A DNA stretch of 64,000 nt from Orthonyx spaldingii (taxonomy: Eukaryota > Chordata > Aves > Passeriformes > Orthonychidae), in assembly GCA_013397795.1 (NCBI GenBank), contig VZTJ01001778.1, forward strand, positions 62,001-126,000, read 5' to 3'. Positions within the stretch are counted from its first letter, which is position 1; the number at the start of each line of letters is the position of its first letter. Position numbers and translations under genes: made by a program. Shown piece after piece: positions 48,913 through 61,619 of the stretch. The notes below the pieces were generated by a model. That model was not told the DNA's origin. It ran no database searches and was given only the letters and a program-made list of their open reading frames with translations.

Positions 48913-51900
48913 AAATTAGCTTCCAGCTTTTACTGCACTTAAAGATAACAACATTAAAAAGCAGAAAAGAACCAAAGAAAAGGAAGAAGAAGAGGAGATG
49001 AAGGCAGCCTTCTGTGTTTTTATACTGACGTTATCTCTCAATTTTATCTCTTTTTCCACCTGCTTTAATAATACTCATCTTCCAGCACATTTGACAATAA
49101 CTGATTTGACAGCTACACTCTTCTGTCCACTCTCAATCCAAAGAACTCATAGCACTACTATAAATGAAACCAACTGGATTGTTACACTTAACTAACCTGA
49201 TGACTTCTATACAAACAAACAAGACAAAAACCCCAAATTACAACCAAAAAAAAAATCACCTCAAAAGAAATTTTCAAAAACTGGAATTAATAGTTCCAGC
49301 ATCACAGGATACTCTAGTGATCAATTAAAAGATAAGTAAATACTTGTATCATCTCCCTCATTTAAAGCCAATGGGGATTTAAAATGTAGGAAGCAGTCCA
49401 GATATTTTGAAGCTGTTTGTACATATGTACATCTGTGTTTCTTGCTAACAGGTCACTCAGTCCAGATATTAAATCAACTGCAGATATTTCAACATGCTAA
49501 ATTAATTCCTCAGCTGGCATCAAAATAACTAGGAGAAATGGAATACACAGGAAATGTGAAGCTAGCATATACAGAAAAATGGAAACAAAGCCTCAAAAAT
49601 ATAGAACTTGGAAACCTGGAAGTCTTGGAAATTAGGACTGATGCAAAGACATAAATGGTTCTGCATGGAAATAAATCAGCCAAGTATCATCAGTACTGAA
49701 CCAACCTGATTAACTCAGTTGGCTGAACTTGCCACGACTCTTGTGCAGCCACCAAAATGTCCCAGCCCTCAGCTCCCCTGTGTTTCTTGAGTATTTGTTC
49801 ATGAGAAGCCAGGTCAGGTTTGGTGCCTCCCTGATCTAATAACTGCTCTCAGAAAAAGAACACAAAGCCTGGTCTCCAGCAGAACCTCCTGGGTTTTGCT
49901 ATACCATTTGAGTCATGTGCTACTTATTAGGTCATTATTAGCCATGACAGAACTAGGCCATTCCCACACGAAGCCACAAATATTCGTTTCCACTAAGACT
50001 CTTCACTTCTCCCTGAGTAACACAATGAAGACAACTCAGGCTGCCACACCAAAGCTAAGTCATGTCAGACCTATGTTTTCAGCTTGCACTATGAGCTGCA
50101 TATGCACAGTGTAATTCCCTGAAAGCAACACAGTCATATCCACGTACCCCAGCACTTGGGATGATCTGCCTCTGGATTAAATGTAGTTCACATCACTACA
50201 ATTCATGAACCGATTTACCTAAAAAAAAATTTCTGTATTGTAAAAATTGGAAGGTGACAGTATATAGAAGAGTGCTTATGTCACCATCCAAAATACCCTC
50301 ACCCAGAGACCTAAGAAAATTGTCAGTTTAGTTACTGCACAGTTTATCCAAAGGAAAAAGACAAAGCAGGGATATTAAGCCCTGTAAGTATCTTCAGTGT
50401 CCCATCACCAAGTCTGACATCGACAGGTGAGGATTGCTTATGCTCTACATTTGTGTAATTTCCTTCCCTTAAAAAGGACCTGGTAAGGGTGTGGATAATT
50501 AATCTTCACAGAAATAGCCCTTGAATGCCACAGGTAAAAATCAGAGCCTCCTGTGACAGAACTGTACAGTCAAAAAATTAAATTACCTTAAACTAGAAAC
50601 TCAACTCCTAAATTTCAGATGGAGGAACTAGTCACCTAGACTCTTTACACCTAATAGAGAGAAATAAGCACCTTCACAATTCAAAAACAACCTGAAGTAA
50701 CTTTGGAGGGGCCTTCTTTTCAATGTGATGATAGTAAATTTAGCCATCTAGTAGGCTTCCACTAGCTTAATGTATCATTTTCAGACAGTTAATGTATTAG
50801 ACCTGGATTCAGCTCAAATAATCTACTTCAAGAATGTGCAGACTGGCCAGACTGCACAGATGGAGCAATGCAAAAGGAAAATAAATGACTTTATGAAGAT
50901 TACAGAGCTGTTGTGACAAAGCTAATAATAGCATCCAGTGCACATTCTCTTATCACCAGCCCATGACATCTCCCATACGATGAAAAGCTTTATTATTGTA
51001 CTAGCAACAAAATGAGCAATACCTGTTCTTCTGCTGATTTGTGTTTCACGTCCCCACACCTCCATTCATTATAGTAACTTCAGCTTTATCATTCTGTTCC
51101 TCAAGAATGCCTCCCCATCACACACACTCCAAATGCCTCCGACCTCTCTCCTCAGACACTATTCCACACACAACATTCCTACATTTCTACCTTAATTTTG
51201 TTCTTTATCTAGCAGTAAAACACATACTACTTCTGTCCTAGGGAAACACCAGTTTTTATGCAAGCTGAACAACCAAAAGCAAGGCCCAGCAGAACTTTCC
51301 TTCCCCACAGAGGAGTCAATTATTGGAGAAGAATGGAACAGGAAGAACATTTTTCCTAAGAAAAATGGCCAGATAATGACACAGGTCCCTGTGCACCAAC
51401 AGCTCTGCAAACTTCTCCCTCAGCGCAACTATGTAAGCTTGAGTCAGGCTGCTCTAAAGTTGAGTGTTGTAATAAGAGTCATGTGAAGGATTACAGAAGC
51501 TCCCTCTCTTTACTCCAGAGCTGCATTTAAGCTCAGACCCACATGCCTTCTTGAGCTATGCTGCAGCTATGGCCAAGCCCAGCTTTGCTGTTCCTGAGCC
51601 TGACTTGACTTGCAGGTTTGATGTAAACCTTAACTCATCCCAATGCACCTGTCTGTGCTCAATGACTGTCTCGTCCTGATTTCTGTCACAGAGCCTGCCC
51701 TGCTCACCTCCCTCTGGCACACTGGGGAGGTGCCTTTGCCAGGGAAGGCACCATCCAGCCAGTCATGCTGTCACACTTGGCTTCCCTACCACTGCAGGTC
51801 ACCTGGCCTGCAGTGCTTCCAGATAGTAGGTGGGAAAGTCTCTAAGATTTTCAGGCTCTCTGTTTTGTACATGTATTTGAAATGCCTAGTATTCAAAGTT

Positions 51901-52460
51901 CCTGATAATAGGGGGAAGAGATGCAGGTAGGTGGGCAGCTCAGTCATACAGACCTTCAGGAATAAGGCTGAGATTCTTTCCTCATCTTAGGTAGTCATTT
52001 TAATCCAAAACAGTGATTTTATTGGAGGTAGCAAGAGGATGTGTGGCTAAAACGTTTTGACCAAAGAGCAGTATTGTCTAATAACTAGATGAATAATTCA
52101 CATGTGCCTTATTTTTGTCCTTAGAACTGTAGCCTCACAGTAATTACAATACACAGACATAACCAGTGCATCAAAGTTTCTGTAAGCCCTCTTAATCCAT
52201 GAAAAACTGTACTTAAACAGTTAAGTCATCTTATAAGAAAATTCAGATTAGGAAATGCCAGAACTGTGTTTGACTAAACTGATTTTATCCACTCAGTGGT
52301 TACACGGAAATACTCCTCGGCAAAATTTTTAATGAATGCCATATCTGAATGCTCATGAATACCTAACTTCTACAGAGGTTAGAAAATACAGGTTTATCAT
52401 TTTATACATACATTCATATGCAAACAAACACATATTTTGTTTGGAGCCTGAAGTTTTTTT

Positions 52461-52510
52461 ATATATGTGTGTATATACATATATATATATATACACACAT
52501 GCACACACAT
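52461..52510. repeat. Compound (AT)n/(GT)n/(AC)n microsatellite
   Basis: Alternating purine-pyrimidine run: ATATATGTGTGTATATACAT, then (AT)n and ACACACATGCACACACAT. It lies in the IBTK intron just below the exon at 52738-52890. The TG/CA parts on either side of an AT core form an imperfect palindrome. Confidence 0.93.
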
Positions 52511-52737
52511 ATCCATCTATACGGATACAAACACTTTGAACCTGAAACAAAATCTTTAAGCTTCCTATTCTTAAGAGTATTTCATTCATAAAATCTTATT
52601 AACAGAATCATCAGAAGAATGCTTACAGGAATCTTTTTTTAAATGATAATTTTCTTCTTCCTTATTTCAGCGGAATTTAACAGGTCATTGTGCTTCTTGT
52701 ATAATGGTTGACCAATTAGAAAAAAATGCATTCTTAC

Positions 52738-52890
52738 CTTATGGTGTTTTGGACTGATGAATCCTCAGTTCCTTTATATCCACATCTCTTAATACCAGTG
52801 CCAGGTGAATTATTCACACTCATAAATTTTTCTTCTTCCATTACAAGATCACGGAATGACTTTGGCAAGGCAGAATGTAATGAAGATGAC
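52738..52890 (-). CDS. IBTK: IBTK exon, 4th from the end (153 bp)
   Basis: The acceptor TTGAAG lies above 52890; the donor is ATAAG|GTAAG at 52738/52737. One base completes Trp; 50 codons follow: SSSLHSALPKSFRDLVMEEE, then a variable stretch ending DSSVQNTI, then two bases of Arg. The SLHS..(S/P)KSFRD(F/L)..EE core matches human IBTK; the second half is diverged. The acceptor polypyrimidine tract is weak, but phase and homology are unambiguous. Introns of about 5 kb and 6.5 kb flank the exon. Confidence 0.94.
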
Positions 52891-54014
52891 CTTCAACAAA
52901 CATGAAACAAAACCAATGCACTTTATACTTGCACTTTCCAAGACTCCATGTTATTCCATGATTCAGAAACCAAAAGGCCTTTCTACTTACTAAAAATACA
53001 TTATTACTTAAGTTTTATCCTGCTAGACTTTATCTGCTAAAGTAAGTCATTTTGGGTCATACAGGTAAAGAACAGTACATAAATATCTATGAGAATAGAG
53101 GAAGCCAGTAGTTTTGAAATTTCATTAGAATTTAAAAAAAAAAAATCAAACCCAAAACCCACGCCTCCACCTATTCCCCCCACCTCATCCTCTTATAAAG
53201 CAATTTTTTTTTCATAGACGGTTTGTCTTAGACAAGCTGTACCTTTTCTAACAATATTATTCCTTGAAAAGTATTTTCATAAATCACACAATGTTCCAGG
53301 TACTGTCGATCTAACACTGGCAGTTTACCACCATGAAAGTCAAGTATCGCTGATCTTTTCTTCCCAAGATACTGAATGAATTACTTGTAGCTGCTGGAGA
53401 CTCTATAAATCCCTTAATCCACAGTGAAGTTCAATAAAACTGGTATCTGTCATTTTCTTTTACTTGGCCAAGCATAAGTTACTGAATTAGAGCCTGCATA
53501 TTATCTTTCAAAAATAAACCATTATGAAAATATAGCAATTTAGCATCTTAGGTATTATGAATATTTTCCAAACGTGAAGCCTTTTTATTTACAGAATTCA
53601 AGGCAGTTACCACTAGTCCTTCTCTTTCCTATCAAGGCTTTGGAATTAATTCTTCACACATGCCTTACATTTAACTTTACTAAGCATAGCAGTCCCATTT
53701 ATTGCAAAATACACAAAATACATTCTGAAAGAATAGCTCTGCTTATTATCCACTCAAAGAAACAAGAGACCATTTATAAATACTACAAAAGTAAGACAAG
53801 GTCTTTATACAATGCCAATTGTTTGTGCTGTTGCCATAAGAAGATCAGTATCTGATGTCAAAGACTTTCAAACTACATCTATGTTGGACCCAATTCAAGA
53901 TAACAAATATGAAGGAATTTTAAAAGTGCAACATTGTATCTGACATGTTACAACAAAAGCATCTGAAATCTATGTATGATGTCTGATGTCAGACCACTCT
54001 GGCTTAAGTTTGGA

Positions 54015-54031
54015 TTTTTTTTTTTTTTTTT
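54015..54031. repeat. Poly-T run (17) in an IBTK intron
   Basis: Seventeen T after GTTTGGA. The sequence between this and the A run at 54322-54339 is not recognisable. Confidence 0.9.
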
Positions 54032-54321
54032 AATTTTAATCCTGTATAAAGAGCACAGAAGACATAGAAAGCAGAATGGGAACCTCCAGACACAGAGGAT
54101 CAGAGCCATTTTGCACATCCTCTATTCCTACCACCAGCTGGCACACAGAAGTTCAGGCAAGTGTTTGACCAGACCTTCCCCAAACCTATTATACTGAGTA
54201 GGCAAATGGTCCATGGCATCTGCTGTCATAGAAGTTTCTTCTGCTAATAAACATTTTAAGTAGCCTATCCATTTCCATGAAAATTCTGTACCACAATCAG
54301 ATCCACTTGCAACAGAGAAAC

Positions 54322-54339
54322 AAAAAAAAAAAAAAAAAA
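54322..54339. repeat. Poly-A run (18) in an IBTK intron
   Basis: Eighteen A after GAGAAAC. Together with the T run at 54015-54031 it flanks about 290 bp, like inverted homopolymer ends, but I recognise no element between them. Confidence 0.9.
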
Positions 54340-55777
54340 CAACCCACAAACTCCAAAATAATATCTCCCAAAAAAATCAACTGTGTCATTCTCGGTTTGT
54401 GAACCTATCCAAAACAATTGCTTGTGGCTTAAAATGGTTTGTCTGAAAACTGGTACAAAATTTTCCTAACATGTAACAACTCTAAATTTCAGTTTGTCCC
54501 GTCTGATACATTGTAATTTTTATCTAATTTGCAAATTAGAAAAGCTAATTTATACTTTTTTTAAAGAATAAGTGGAATATGACTACGTTTCTCTAAGCTG
54601 TAACTGCAAACCATGCAAACATGAAGTTCCAAAACAGCTGCTGATGTTGAGCATAAGCTGGAATACCATCAAACTGATGACCTAGACTAAATTAAGATAC
54701 ACAATGTTAATCCTCAAGAGAATTCAAATTTCTTCATGCCTCTGGTCTTGAAAAGCCATAGACTCACCTGAGCTTAAAAAAGGCCCAAAACAAGTAAGCA
54801 ACACTCCCACTCCCTTGATCAAAGTGGGTTTGGAGAACTAATAAAGTCGACATGCAGTTAACTTAAAGACATTTCTTCAGAGTATTACTAGTGCGGTATT
54901 TTATTTTTCCCTTCTAATTTTCATATTTTTTCAAAGGAGGAAACACAGATTCAGTTCCCCCAAAAACTATGTAACTGGAAGCTTCTCTTGGTGGAAAAGG
55001 TAGGGCACTGTGTATGACAGACTCTGTCTTTCAGTCAACCAAAAAAAGAGCCAGAAAGTACCACACCCTTCTGGCAAGTCTGCTCACTGCACATCCAAGC
55101 TGAATATCTGATTTTACTGGAACACAAGTTCTATGGCTTTGACTATATTATATTGCATGTGTGGAAAGCTCAATCGACTGCCAAACACACTTAATAGTCC
55201 ACTGTGAATTTACAGACTAACTCTGCAAATATAACATTAGAGTAGATGAGTACCTTACACACAAAAATACTTTGAACTACTAGCAGGGGCAATCAAATAA
55301 TTGATGGTTTGCCTAAAGCAGCTTAAAGTTTATTCAATAAATGCTCTCTTCCAGCAGCTAGGCCTAATTTTAAAAATCCATATAGCTCCCGCTGGTTCTT
55401 TGCCTGAACTCTTGAGCCATTGGCATTTTCCAGCTCAGCAGCCAGAGGAACGACGCAGAGAAACGTGTGGAATCATGCGTGGTGACCACATAAGCATTAG
55501 ATTGGATTCCATCCTCCTGAAATACACCCTAGCCTTTCCACCTGAATGGTTTGTGTAACACAGTAGGCCCAGCTCCTTCCAAAAACTGTTTAATCAGAAC
55601 CTTAAGAGCACAATATATTTTTGGAGACATTGATCTAGGGATATTCAAAAATAAGTCTTTATTTGTGTTTTAAAAGCAGGGAACAGTTCATAGGCAGTTT
55701 GTAGTTTAAATAACACCCAACAGGTAAAGAATTACCTATCAGAGAGTAGATGAATAGCATGAATAAGTCAAACTTCC

Positions 55778-56232
55778 AGGCAGGACCTGCCATTCTTAAA
55801 CCTATGCTGGCTGGACCTGGCCACCTAGTTGTCCTGCACATGCCATGTGATGGCACTGAGGATGATCTGTCCCGTAAGTGTCCCTGGAGCTGAGGTAACG
55901 CTGACAGGCCTCTAGTTCCCCACGTTCTCCTTCCGATTCTTCTTTAGATGGGCATCATACTGGCTCACCTCCAATCACCTGGACCCTCTCCATTTGACCA
56001 AGGCTGCTGGTAAATGACTTGCACTGGCTCAGTGATCCCCTTCACCAGCTCCCTCAGTACCCTTGGGTCGGTCCCATCCAGCCCCATGGACTTGTTTGTG
56101 TCTAAGTGGTGCAGCACATCACTGACCATTTCCCCCTGGATTGTGGGGCTTCATTCCAGCCCCCAGGGCTGGGTACCTGGACAATGACTGGTCTTACTAT
56201 TAAAGACTGAGGCAAAGATGATCTCAGGTGCC
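55778..56232 (-). mobile_element. CR1 LINE fragment (ORF2 reverse-transcriptase part)
   Basis: Minus strand, in the IBTK intron between 52890 and 57847, so in the gene's own sense orientation. Reading down from 56232, the degenerate translation passes through IFASVFN, VLHHLDTNKSMGLDG and PRVLRELVKGITEP, which correspond to the CR1 RT landmarks FFASVF, LD.HKSMGPDG and PRVLRELA. The later part (GNYRPVSL-like region) is frameshifted. Both the 5' end and the CR1 3' terminus are missing, so this is an internal fragment. Confidence 0.85.
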
Positions 56233-57846
56233 TCAAGATTTCCTTCACACTTTGCCACTCCACATGATAAAAGGATGGAGATTCTTCTTCACCCTCATTT
56301 TATTTCTATAAACAATTTCATCTTTATTTTTTAGAATTTTTATATATCATTGTCTTTATGGATAATTACAACATTAGAAGCAAGATTAAAAATATTTGAT
56401 GTAGTATTATTTTTTAATGTAACCAAGGATAGAATAACTCAGTGTTTGCTGTGCTCATCAACGTGTGATTCAACTGTCAGTCTCTCCAAGCAAATTTTAA
56501 GCCTCAAGAGCTGTAACAGCCCTGTGACACCTCCATTAACTAAGGCAAATAACTAACGTGCTGCCTGATCTGCAGAATCACCTATGTAAAACTGGCAGCC
56601 TGTTCTTCAGAGCATTTGAGAAGACTAGTTTTAAGGATTCAAATTCACCCACTCACTAGACTTCAGAAGTTGAATCTTGCAAACCTTGTTTCTCCTTTTG
56701 TCAAGGCCTCAATTATTGTTCAGAGATCAGGAAGAGACTGAATCCTTAAGTGCAAAGCAACTCATGGTCTTTCCTCTTTAAAAAAAAGAATTGTGGGCTT
56801 TGCCCAATATTATATCAGAATAATTTTAAGGGATTGGAGGAGTAAACAAGACCCTAAATTTTAGTATTAGGTGTACATGCATGAAAATAACTTGAGAAGA
56901 CAGATGAGTGACTGTGATGGCTATGCAGAAACCTTTGCTCCCACTGAGGTACAACCAAATAAGTTACAGAGAGAGAGGACACTGACAGTTCTTCTAGGGT
57001 AACACTACAAAAGTAAGCTGCAATAAAGGCCTAGACGTTTTTGAACAGAGAAAACTGGAGAAATGGCCAACATTTACTTGAAGCTTAGAGAATGCAAATA
57101 GGTGTTTATCCTGTAATAACTGAACCCATTAAATTTACACAGCTTGAAACTTTTACACTTTTTATGTTTTTATCCAATACTAACAGTAAAAGTGAAGAAC
57201 AAAGCATGACCTGGGCTAGCATCTTATTACAATTGTTATAAACCTAGTTCACTAAACAGATGATAAACTCTTTTTGTATTCAATACCATGATATTAACTC
57301 AAAGCCTTAAACTGTCTGTAATCAGCATTCAAAGTCATTTGAAACCCCCTGTGCATCCTTCCACCATAAAAATTTTTAGAAGCATCCAATGCTCCCTCCA
57401 GCTCCGACACATCTAGACAGCTTTGTTATCTCTAATTTTGGTCAATTTTGCTCTAGTCCAAAGTCATTCCAGTCCTTTCCTCCAGGAAGGGCTAACATTT
57501 TCCTGTATGTTTTTGACAGAAAAAAAATACCATTCATAATGGTTTTCAATAACCTCTTCCTAAGTTTCACAGAGCTAGTTCTCAACCTTCCTCTTCTATG
57601 ATCTACTTGGACACCATCAGCAAATACATCATCGTACACAGGAATGCACCAGATGGGATGCAGTCTTCTGACTCAGAGCAAAATTTCAAAGAACGGCTAA
57701 ACTGCAACCACTACATTTCCCTACCCCCTCTGAATTTCTACGTTACTACCAAATATAGATACAAATAGTTCAGTCTCCTTTTAAGAGGCCTATTCAATGT
57801 AAAAACCCTCCAAAGAAAAAGAACTTACATTTGATTTATAACATAC

Positions 57847-58002
57847 CATGCATTCCCTAGTTTTGCAACTTTCGTAGGTGGAGGTGGTGTAGTTACTAGA
57901 GTGGTAGGCTCTGGGCTGCCAGTTACTGATCCATTATCTTTTGCTGCCAGGGCAATCATTTTCCTTTGCTTCTGAGAAAGCTTGATTCCATGAGACACCA
58001 TT
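57847..58002 (-). CDS. IBTK: IBTK exon, 5th from the end (156 bp)
   Basis: The acceptor CACAGCAG lies above 58002; the donor is GCATG|GTATGT at 57847/57846. One base completes Arg; 51 codons follow, beginning MVSHGIKLSQKQRKMIALAA, continuing through a run of four prolines and ending KLGNA, plus two bases of Trp. The SHG(I/V)KLSQKQRKMIAL block is nearly identical to human IBTK. An open frame extends upstream through intron sequence to an ATG at 58058, but the AG splice site and the in-frame join to the previous exon show that this ATG is not the start. Confidence 0.97.
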
Positions 58003-59125
58003 CTGCTGTGACTGGATATGGCAAAGAAGGAAGACGTAAGATCAGTACCCTGTGACATGACTCACCTTTAATCCTGAAAATTAAACTGAGAAATACTTCT
58101 TTACTAGACTAAAACACTTTGCTTAGAGTGCCAAAAAGTGAGGGGGGTACGGCTCATATGGCTGGGAAGCAAAAAAAAAAAGGATCAACTAATATCAAGA
58201 GTGACAGAAAGAAAAGCATCATAGAAGTATTCTTCACATAGATGTCCATAAATGAAAACATGCAGAAGAGGAATCAAGTCACCAAAAGAGAAGAACTATC
58301 ACCAGATGAAGACTGTTTTCTAATCTTGTGATTTTTTAGAGACTGTCAAGCTTAGCTCCCTTAAACCTAAAATATTCATACATAAAAAATGTATATAATA
58401 GCACACAGCCATATCTTCTATCTGTAATAATTTTCTTTTCTAAGCTATTTGGATTCTTCAGTCTTGGCTGTTTTGTTTGCAGCTTCTGAATCTATCTAGC
58501 AAGCAATCCTTTACCAGGGTTCACAAGTACTGTCCTAACTCTCCTTTGTAAGAATGTCACACCTCAACAGCCATGAGAGTCACCTCCTGTTCTCTTCCAT
58601 ATGGCACCACTTAAAAATACTACGTTTAATACACTGCCTTGTAAAAAAGTACATTATCTCCCTGTGTCTTTCTGGATGCTTCTGCAAGAAGGAACCACCC
58701 TTGCTTCTGTTTGAAGAATTGTCAAGATAAAGACATGGCTGCTGGGAGAGGTCAGAGAATGAGAGACAAGAAATGAACTTCTCAAATACAATACTCATCC
58801 ACAAGTAATTTCCAAAGTCCTAAGAACAGGAATTAATTCTTTTTGGTCGGAAACAGGCTCAGCAGAGTAGGCCACTTATTTAAGATACTAGCTCACTTGC
58901 TCTTTTCCAGTAGTTGACAAAACAAGACTAGAGTAAAATAAAGGGATACATTTCATATGCTCAAAGAAAAACAACACAAGGAACTGAAGTAAACAAAGCT
59001 GTTCAAAACCAAACAGGACAACTTTTCTTCTGCTTTTTTTAAACTCTGAATGGCCTAAACCACTAAGTAAATTCACAACAACCTAGCCTATCACACTTTT
59101 TTATAGATTTTGGTTTTTTACCAAC

Positions 59126-59209
59126 CTTGAATTTGCCTTTGGCATGGTTCCACATTTCTGCATACTTTCTTCAATTTCCATGATGGTTCTCAGATCCATA
59201 GCAGGAGGG
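59126..59209 (-). CDS. IBTK: IBTK exon, 6th from the end (84 bp)
   Basis: The acceptor CTGCCAG lies above 59209; the donor is TCAAG|GTTGG at 59126/59125. One base completes Ser; 27 codons follow: PPAMDLRTIMEIEESMQK, then CGTMPKANS, then two bases of Arg. DLRTIMEIEES is a hallmark of the IBTK tail. Compared with the human protein as I recall it, the junction with the preceding exon is three residues shorter (SF-SPP here against SF-SPVSPP). Confidence 0.95.
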
Positions 59210-59470
59210 CTGGCAGGGTTAAATGAAAAATAAAAAGTTACCTTACAAGGCACTGATTTTTACTTACATTCCACAGTTCCAGCCTTCACTGAAATCCTCT
59301 AAATCATACATAAGATTGGTAACTGGTTATATAATTTATGTCTGTTTCCTCAATTATGGCAAACCTCAAATAAAATGTTTCTGACAAAACTTTTATAAAT
59401 ATATACATATTTAAGAGCACACTATAAAAATACTTTCAAGACTCATTATACTATGAAACAAAATGATGTG

Positions 59471-59555
59471 AACTATGATTACTTTAAAAAAATTAGATAC
59501 CTAAAAATATTAGATACCTAAAACTATGATTACTTTTAAAAAGTTAGATAGCTAA
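59471..59555. repeat. Imperfect duplication in an IBTK intron
   Basis: ACTATGATTACTTT plus an A run plus TTAGATACCTAAA occurs at 59471-59505 and again at 59522-59555, with a partial unit (TATTAGATACCTAAA) between. Confidence 0.9.
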
Positions 59556-60383
59556 ATAAGGATACTTATTTAGTAGTCAAATGCTCATGCTAAGTTACAG
59601 AGAGGCACTCCTCGTAGCTCTGTCCTGAAGGCTGAATTAGATCTCTCTTTGAAGAACAGGATTAAAATTATTTCACATGATAAACAGAACAGTTTTTGTG
59701 ATCAGAGTGCTACACAAACATCAGTAACATTCTCAAACTTCAGGAATCAGTCTTTTTCATAAATGACCTAATTTTAAACTTCCACAGAAATGAGCGTGAA
59801 TTAAATCTACACATTCCCAAGCTTTACATAAAACTATAAATTAAAATGTGTGTACTTAAAGGCATCTGTAAACTAAGCTGTGCTACAACTCAGTTCAAAG
59901 ACAGGCTTTAAAATAAAATATAAGCAGCACTTCCTCCATCTTTCCCTACAGATAAACAATAATACTCCATTTTTTTATTATTGTACCAGGTAAACCTGTG
60001 GGGTTGATTTTTACAGCCTGTTTAGGACTAAAGGCCTACAAAATCTCAAAGTACAATGGAGCTTCTAATGGCTTCAAGCATGGTCTGATTCTACAAAAAA
60101 TTCTCATGTACTTTACAAAGTATTAACCAAGTATGTGTTCTAAAAACAGGTATTAGAAGTACAGACTGGTAGCAATTAAAAAAAATAAGAATAATATCTA
60201 TAACATTGCTTTTCTCAGTCAATAATTACAAAATGTACCCCTTCTATTAAATTATCAAAATCTTCAGTTCACGTGTCACGCAATGTGCTATTGTTTTGAA
60301 GAGCAGATGGCTTTTTAGACTGAATGGAACATGATTAGCTTTCACTGCCAAGTGTAGAACAGTGATTGCAAGTATTACTGCAC

Positions 60384-60547
60384 CTGAAACTGGTTGCTAC
60401 CCAGTTGGGAGAGCTTGCAGAGTTGTGTCTGGCACTGGGAATGGACTGTGGAACAGACTGCGTCAATGCTGATGCTCCCTTGTATGACTTCACCTCCTTG
60501 TTAGGTTGAGAGGGTTTCACACCCTGACTGCATACTTTGTCCTTCAT
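60384..60547 (-). CDS. IBTK: IBTK exon, 7th from the end (164 bp)
   Basis: The acceptor is a T-rich tract ending TTTTTAG above 60547; the donor is TTTCAG|GTGCAG at 60384/60383. It encodes 54 residues starting MKDKVCSQG and ending SPNWVATSF, plus two bases of a Ser codon. The ATG at the exon start is an internal methionine, since the upstream exon ends on a complete codon. This is a poorly conserved, Ser/Pro-rich stretch; the SWVA-type motif near the end (here NWVATSF) anchors it to the human protein. Beyond the donor, the open frame continues into the intron for about 16 codons, which is why a longer ORF appears here. Confidence 0.93.
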
Positions 60548-60746
60548 CTAAAAATCAGGCAGAAAATTGTTGAATAAATGCTACAAGCACTGATTTTTAT
60601 TTTCTTAATCAAATAAACAGCAACTACTTAAAGTTGTCTACTCCATCCTAAGTACAACAGCTTCACAGAAAGTCTTTAAAATACAAACTCTGTTTCTGAT
60701 GGACTAGATAAATACAAACAAAAAAATTGCTAAGAAGAAATCTAAC

Positions 60747-60895
60747 CTCAGTCCTTTCTGGATGAAATCCTTTTGTAAAGTCGGGGGACTGCAAGTCTCT
60801 GGGGCTACCCACTCCTGCATAACTACCTTCAGAGTCAGAGGTTAAGAGTTCTGGAAGTGATTCTACTGAGTTAGCTTTATCCCGTTTTACTGAGC
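60747..60895 (-). CDS. IBTK: IBTK exon, 8th from the end (149 bp)
   Basis: The acceptor TTTCTAG lies above 60895; the donor is CTGAG|GTTAGA at 60747/60746. Two bases complete Gly; 49 codons follow, including SVESLPELLTSDSEGSYAG and VGSPRDLQSPDFTKGFH. This acidic, serine-rich block is the best-conserved part of the IBTK tail and has several SP dipeptides that could be phosphorylation sites (inference). The exon ends in phase 0. Confidence 0.97.
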
Positions 60896-61506
60896 CTAGA
60901 AATAAGAAAAGATAGTAGAACTATTAAATCATGAGAGCCAGACTAAACAATGCTTAACAAACACAAAAATCATTCACTCCATATGATGAATATAAAATAA
61001 ACAGAAGTTTACCTAGGCCAGAATACTAGACTATAATAAGTATAAGCAAATTCTAGACCATCCTAAATACTTTTTCAGAATAATATTACTCCGAGTTTTC
61101 CTCCTCTGTCTCACAATACACAAATAACAACAACACTTTTTCTTTGGAGTCTTCTACCATTTTTCAATTGAAAATGGCTAATTTATTCTTTATGTTCCAG
61201 AAAAAATGCCCCCGCAACTCATTAACAGAAATGTTCCACCTATTAAAACCACATGAGAAAATGTTCATTATCTTTATTTGATAAAATACATGCTTTTATC
61301 TGAACTTCGGGCACAAACTTCATATGACAAACGTCCCTTCAAAAAAACCCTTCATCTTAAGAATTCACTATTTAAATTCAACTACAGTGTTCACTAGAAA
61401 AGAAATAACCTAAGATTTCCTTCTTGAAATACAGAAATTGCATTGCATTGCACATTACACTTTATGTTCTGTTTTTATACCTGAAAGGAATCTCTTTCCC
61501 ACTGAC

Positions 61507-61619
61507 CTGTAGAGGCTGGACTCTGAATAATATCTGATAGATTATATCCTCCAGAGCTGTCAGACCGTTTTCGTGGCTTCTTTTTTGCCTTAGTTTTTGC
61601 TTTTTTGAAAAGGGCTTCC
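61507..61619 (-). CDS. IBTK: IBTK exon, 9th from the end (113 bp)
   Basis: The acceptor CTATTAG lies just above 61619; the donor is ACAG|GTCAGT at 61507/61506. The first base completes Gln; 37 codons follow: a lysine/arginine-rich stretch (FKKAKTKAKKKPRKR) and then SDSSGGYNLSDIIQSPAST. The basic cluster has the look of a nuclear localisation or nucleic-acid-binding segment, which is inference only. The SDSSGGYNLSDIIQSP part is a strongly conserved IBTK signature. The last base begins a Gly codon finished in the next exon. Confidence 0.96.

Larger units (their letters stand above)
46232..52737 (-). other. IBTK: IBTK large intron (about 6.5 kb)
   Basis: Holds the paired CR1 copies at 47450-48390 and 48425-48912 and the compound microsatellite at 52461-52510. 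A GC-richer block at about 51420-51840 is unassigned; it could be an old repeat. No further exon is needed between the flanking exons for the protein to match. Confidence 0.85.
52891..57846 (-). other. IBTK: IBTK large intron (about 5 kb)
   Basis: Contains the sense-oriented CR1 RT fragment at 55778-56232 and the homopolymer runs at 54015-54031 and 54322-54339. The rest is AT-rich and unremarkable. Confidence 0.9.
58003..60383 (-). other. IBTK: IBTK introns flanking the 84-bp exon
   Basis: Two introns, 58003-59125 (1123 bp) and 59210-60383 (1174 bp). Apart from the imperfect duplication at 59471-59555 they hold nothing recognisable. Confidence 0.9.

Noticed and set aside
54015..54339. Possible element bounded by poly-T and poly-A
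   Set aside because: The sequence between shows no known retroelement, no target duplication and no internal promoter; probably two unrelated homopolymers.
57825..58058. ATG at 58058 as an alternative IBTK start
   Set aside because: The codons upstream of 58002 lie before a good AG acceptor and are not similar to IBTK; the upstream exon joins in phase.
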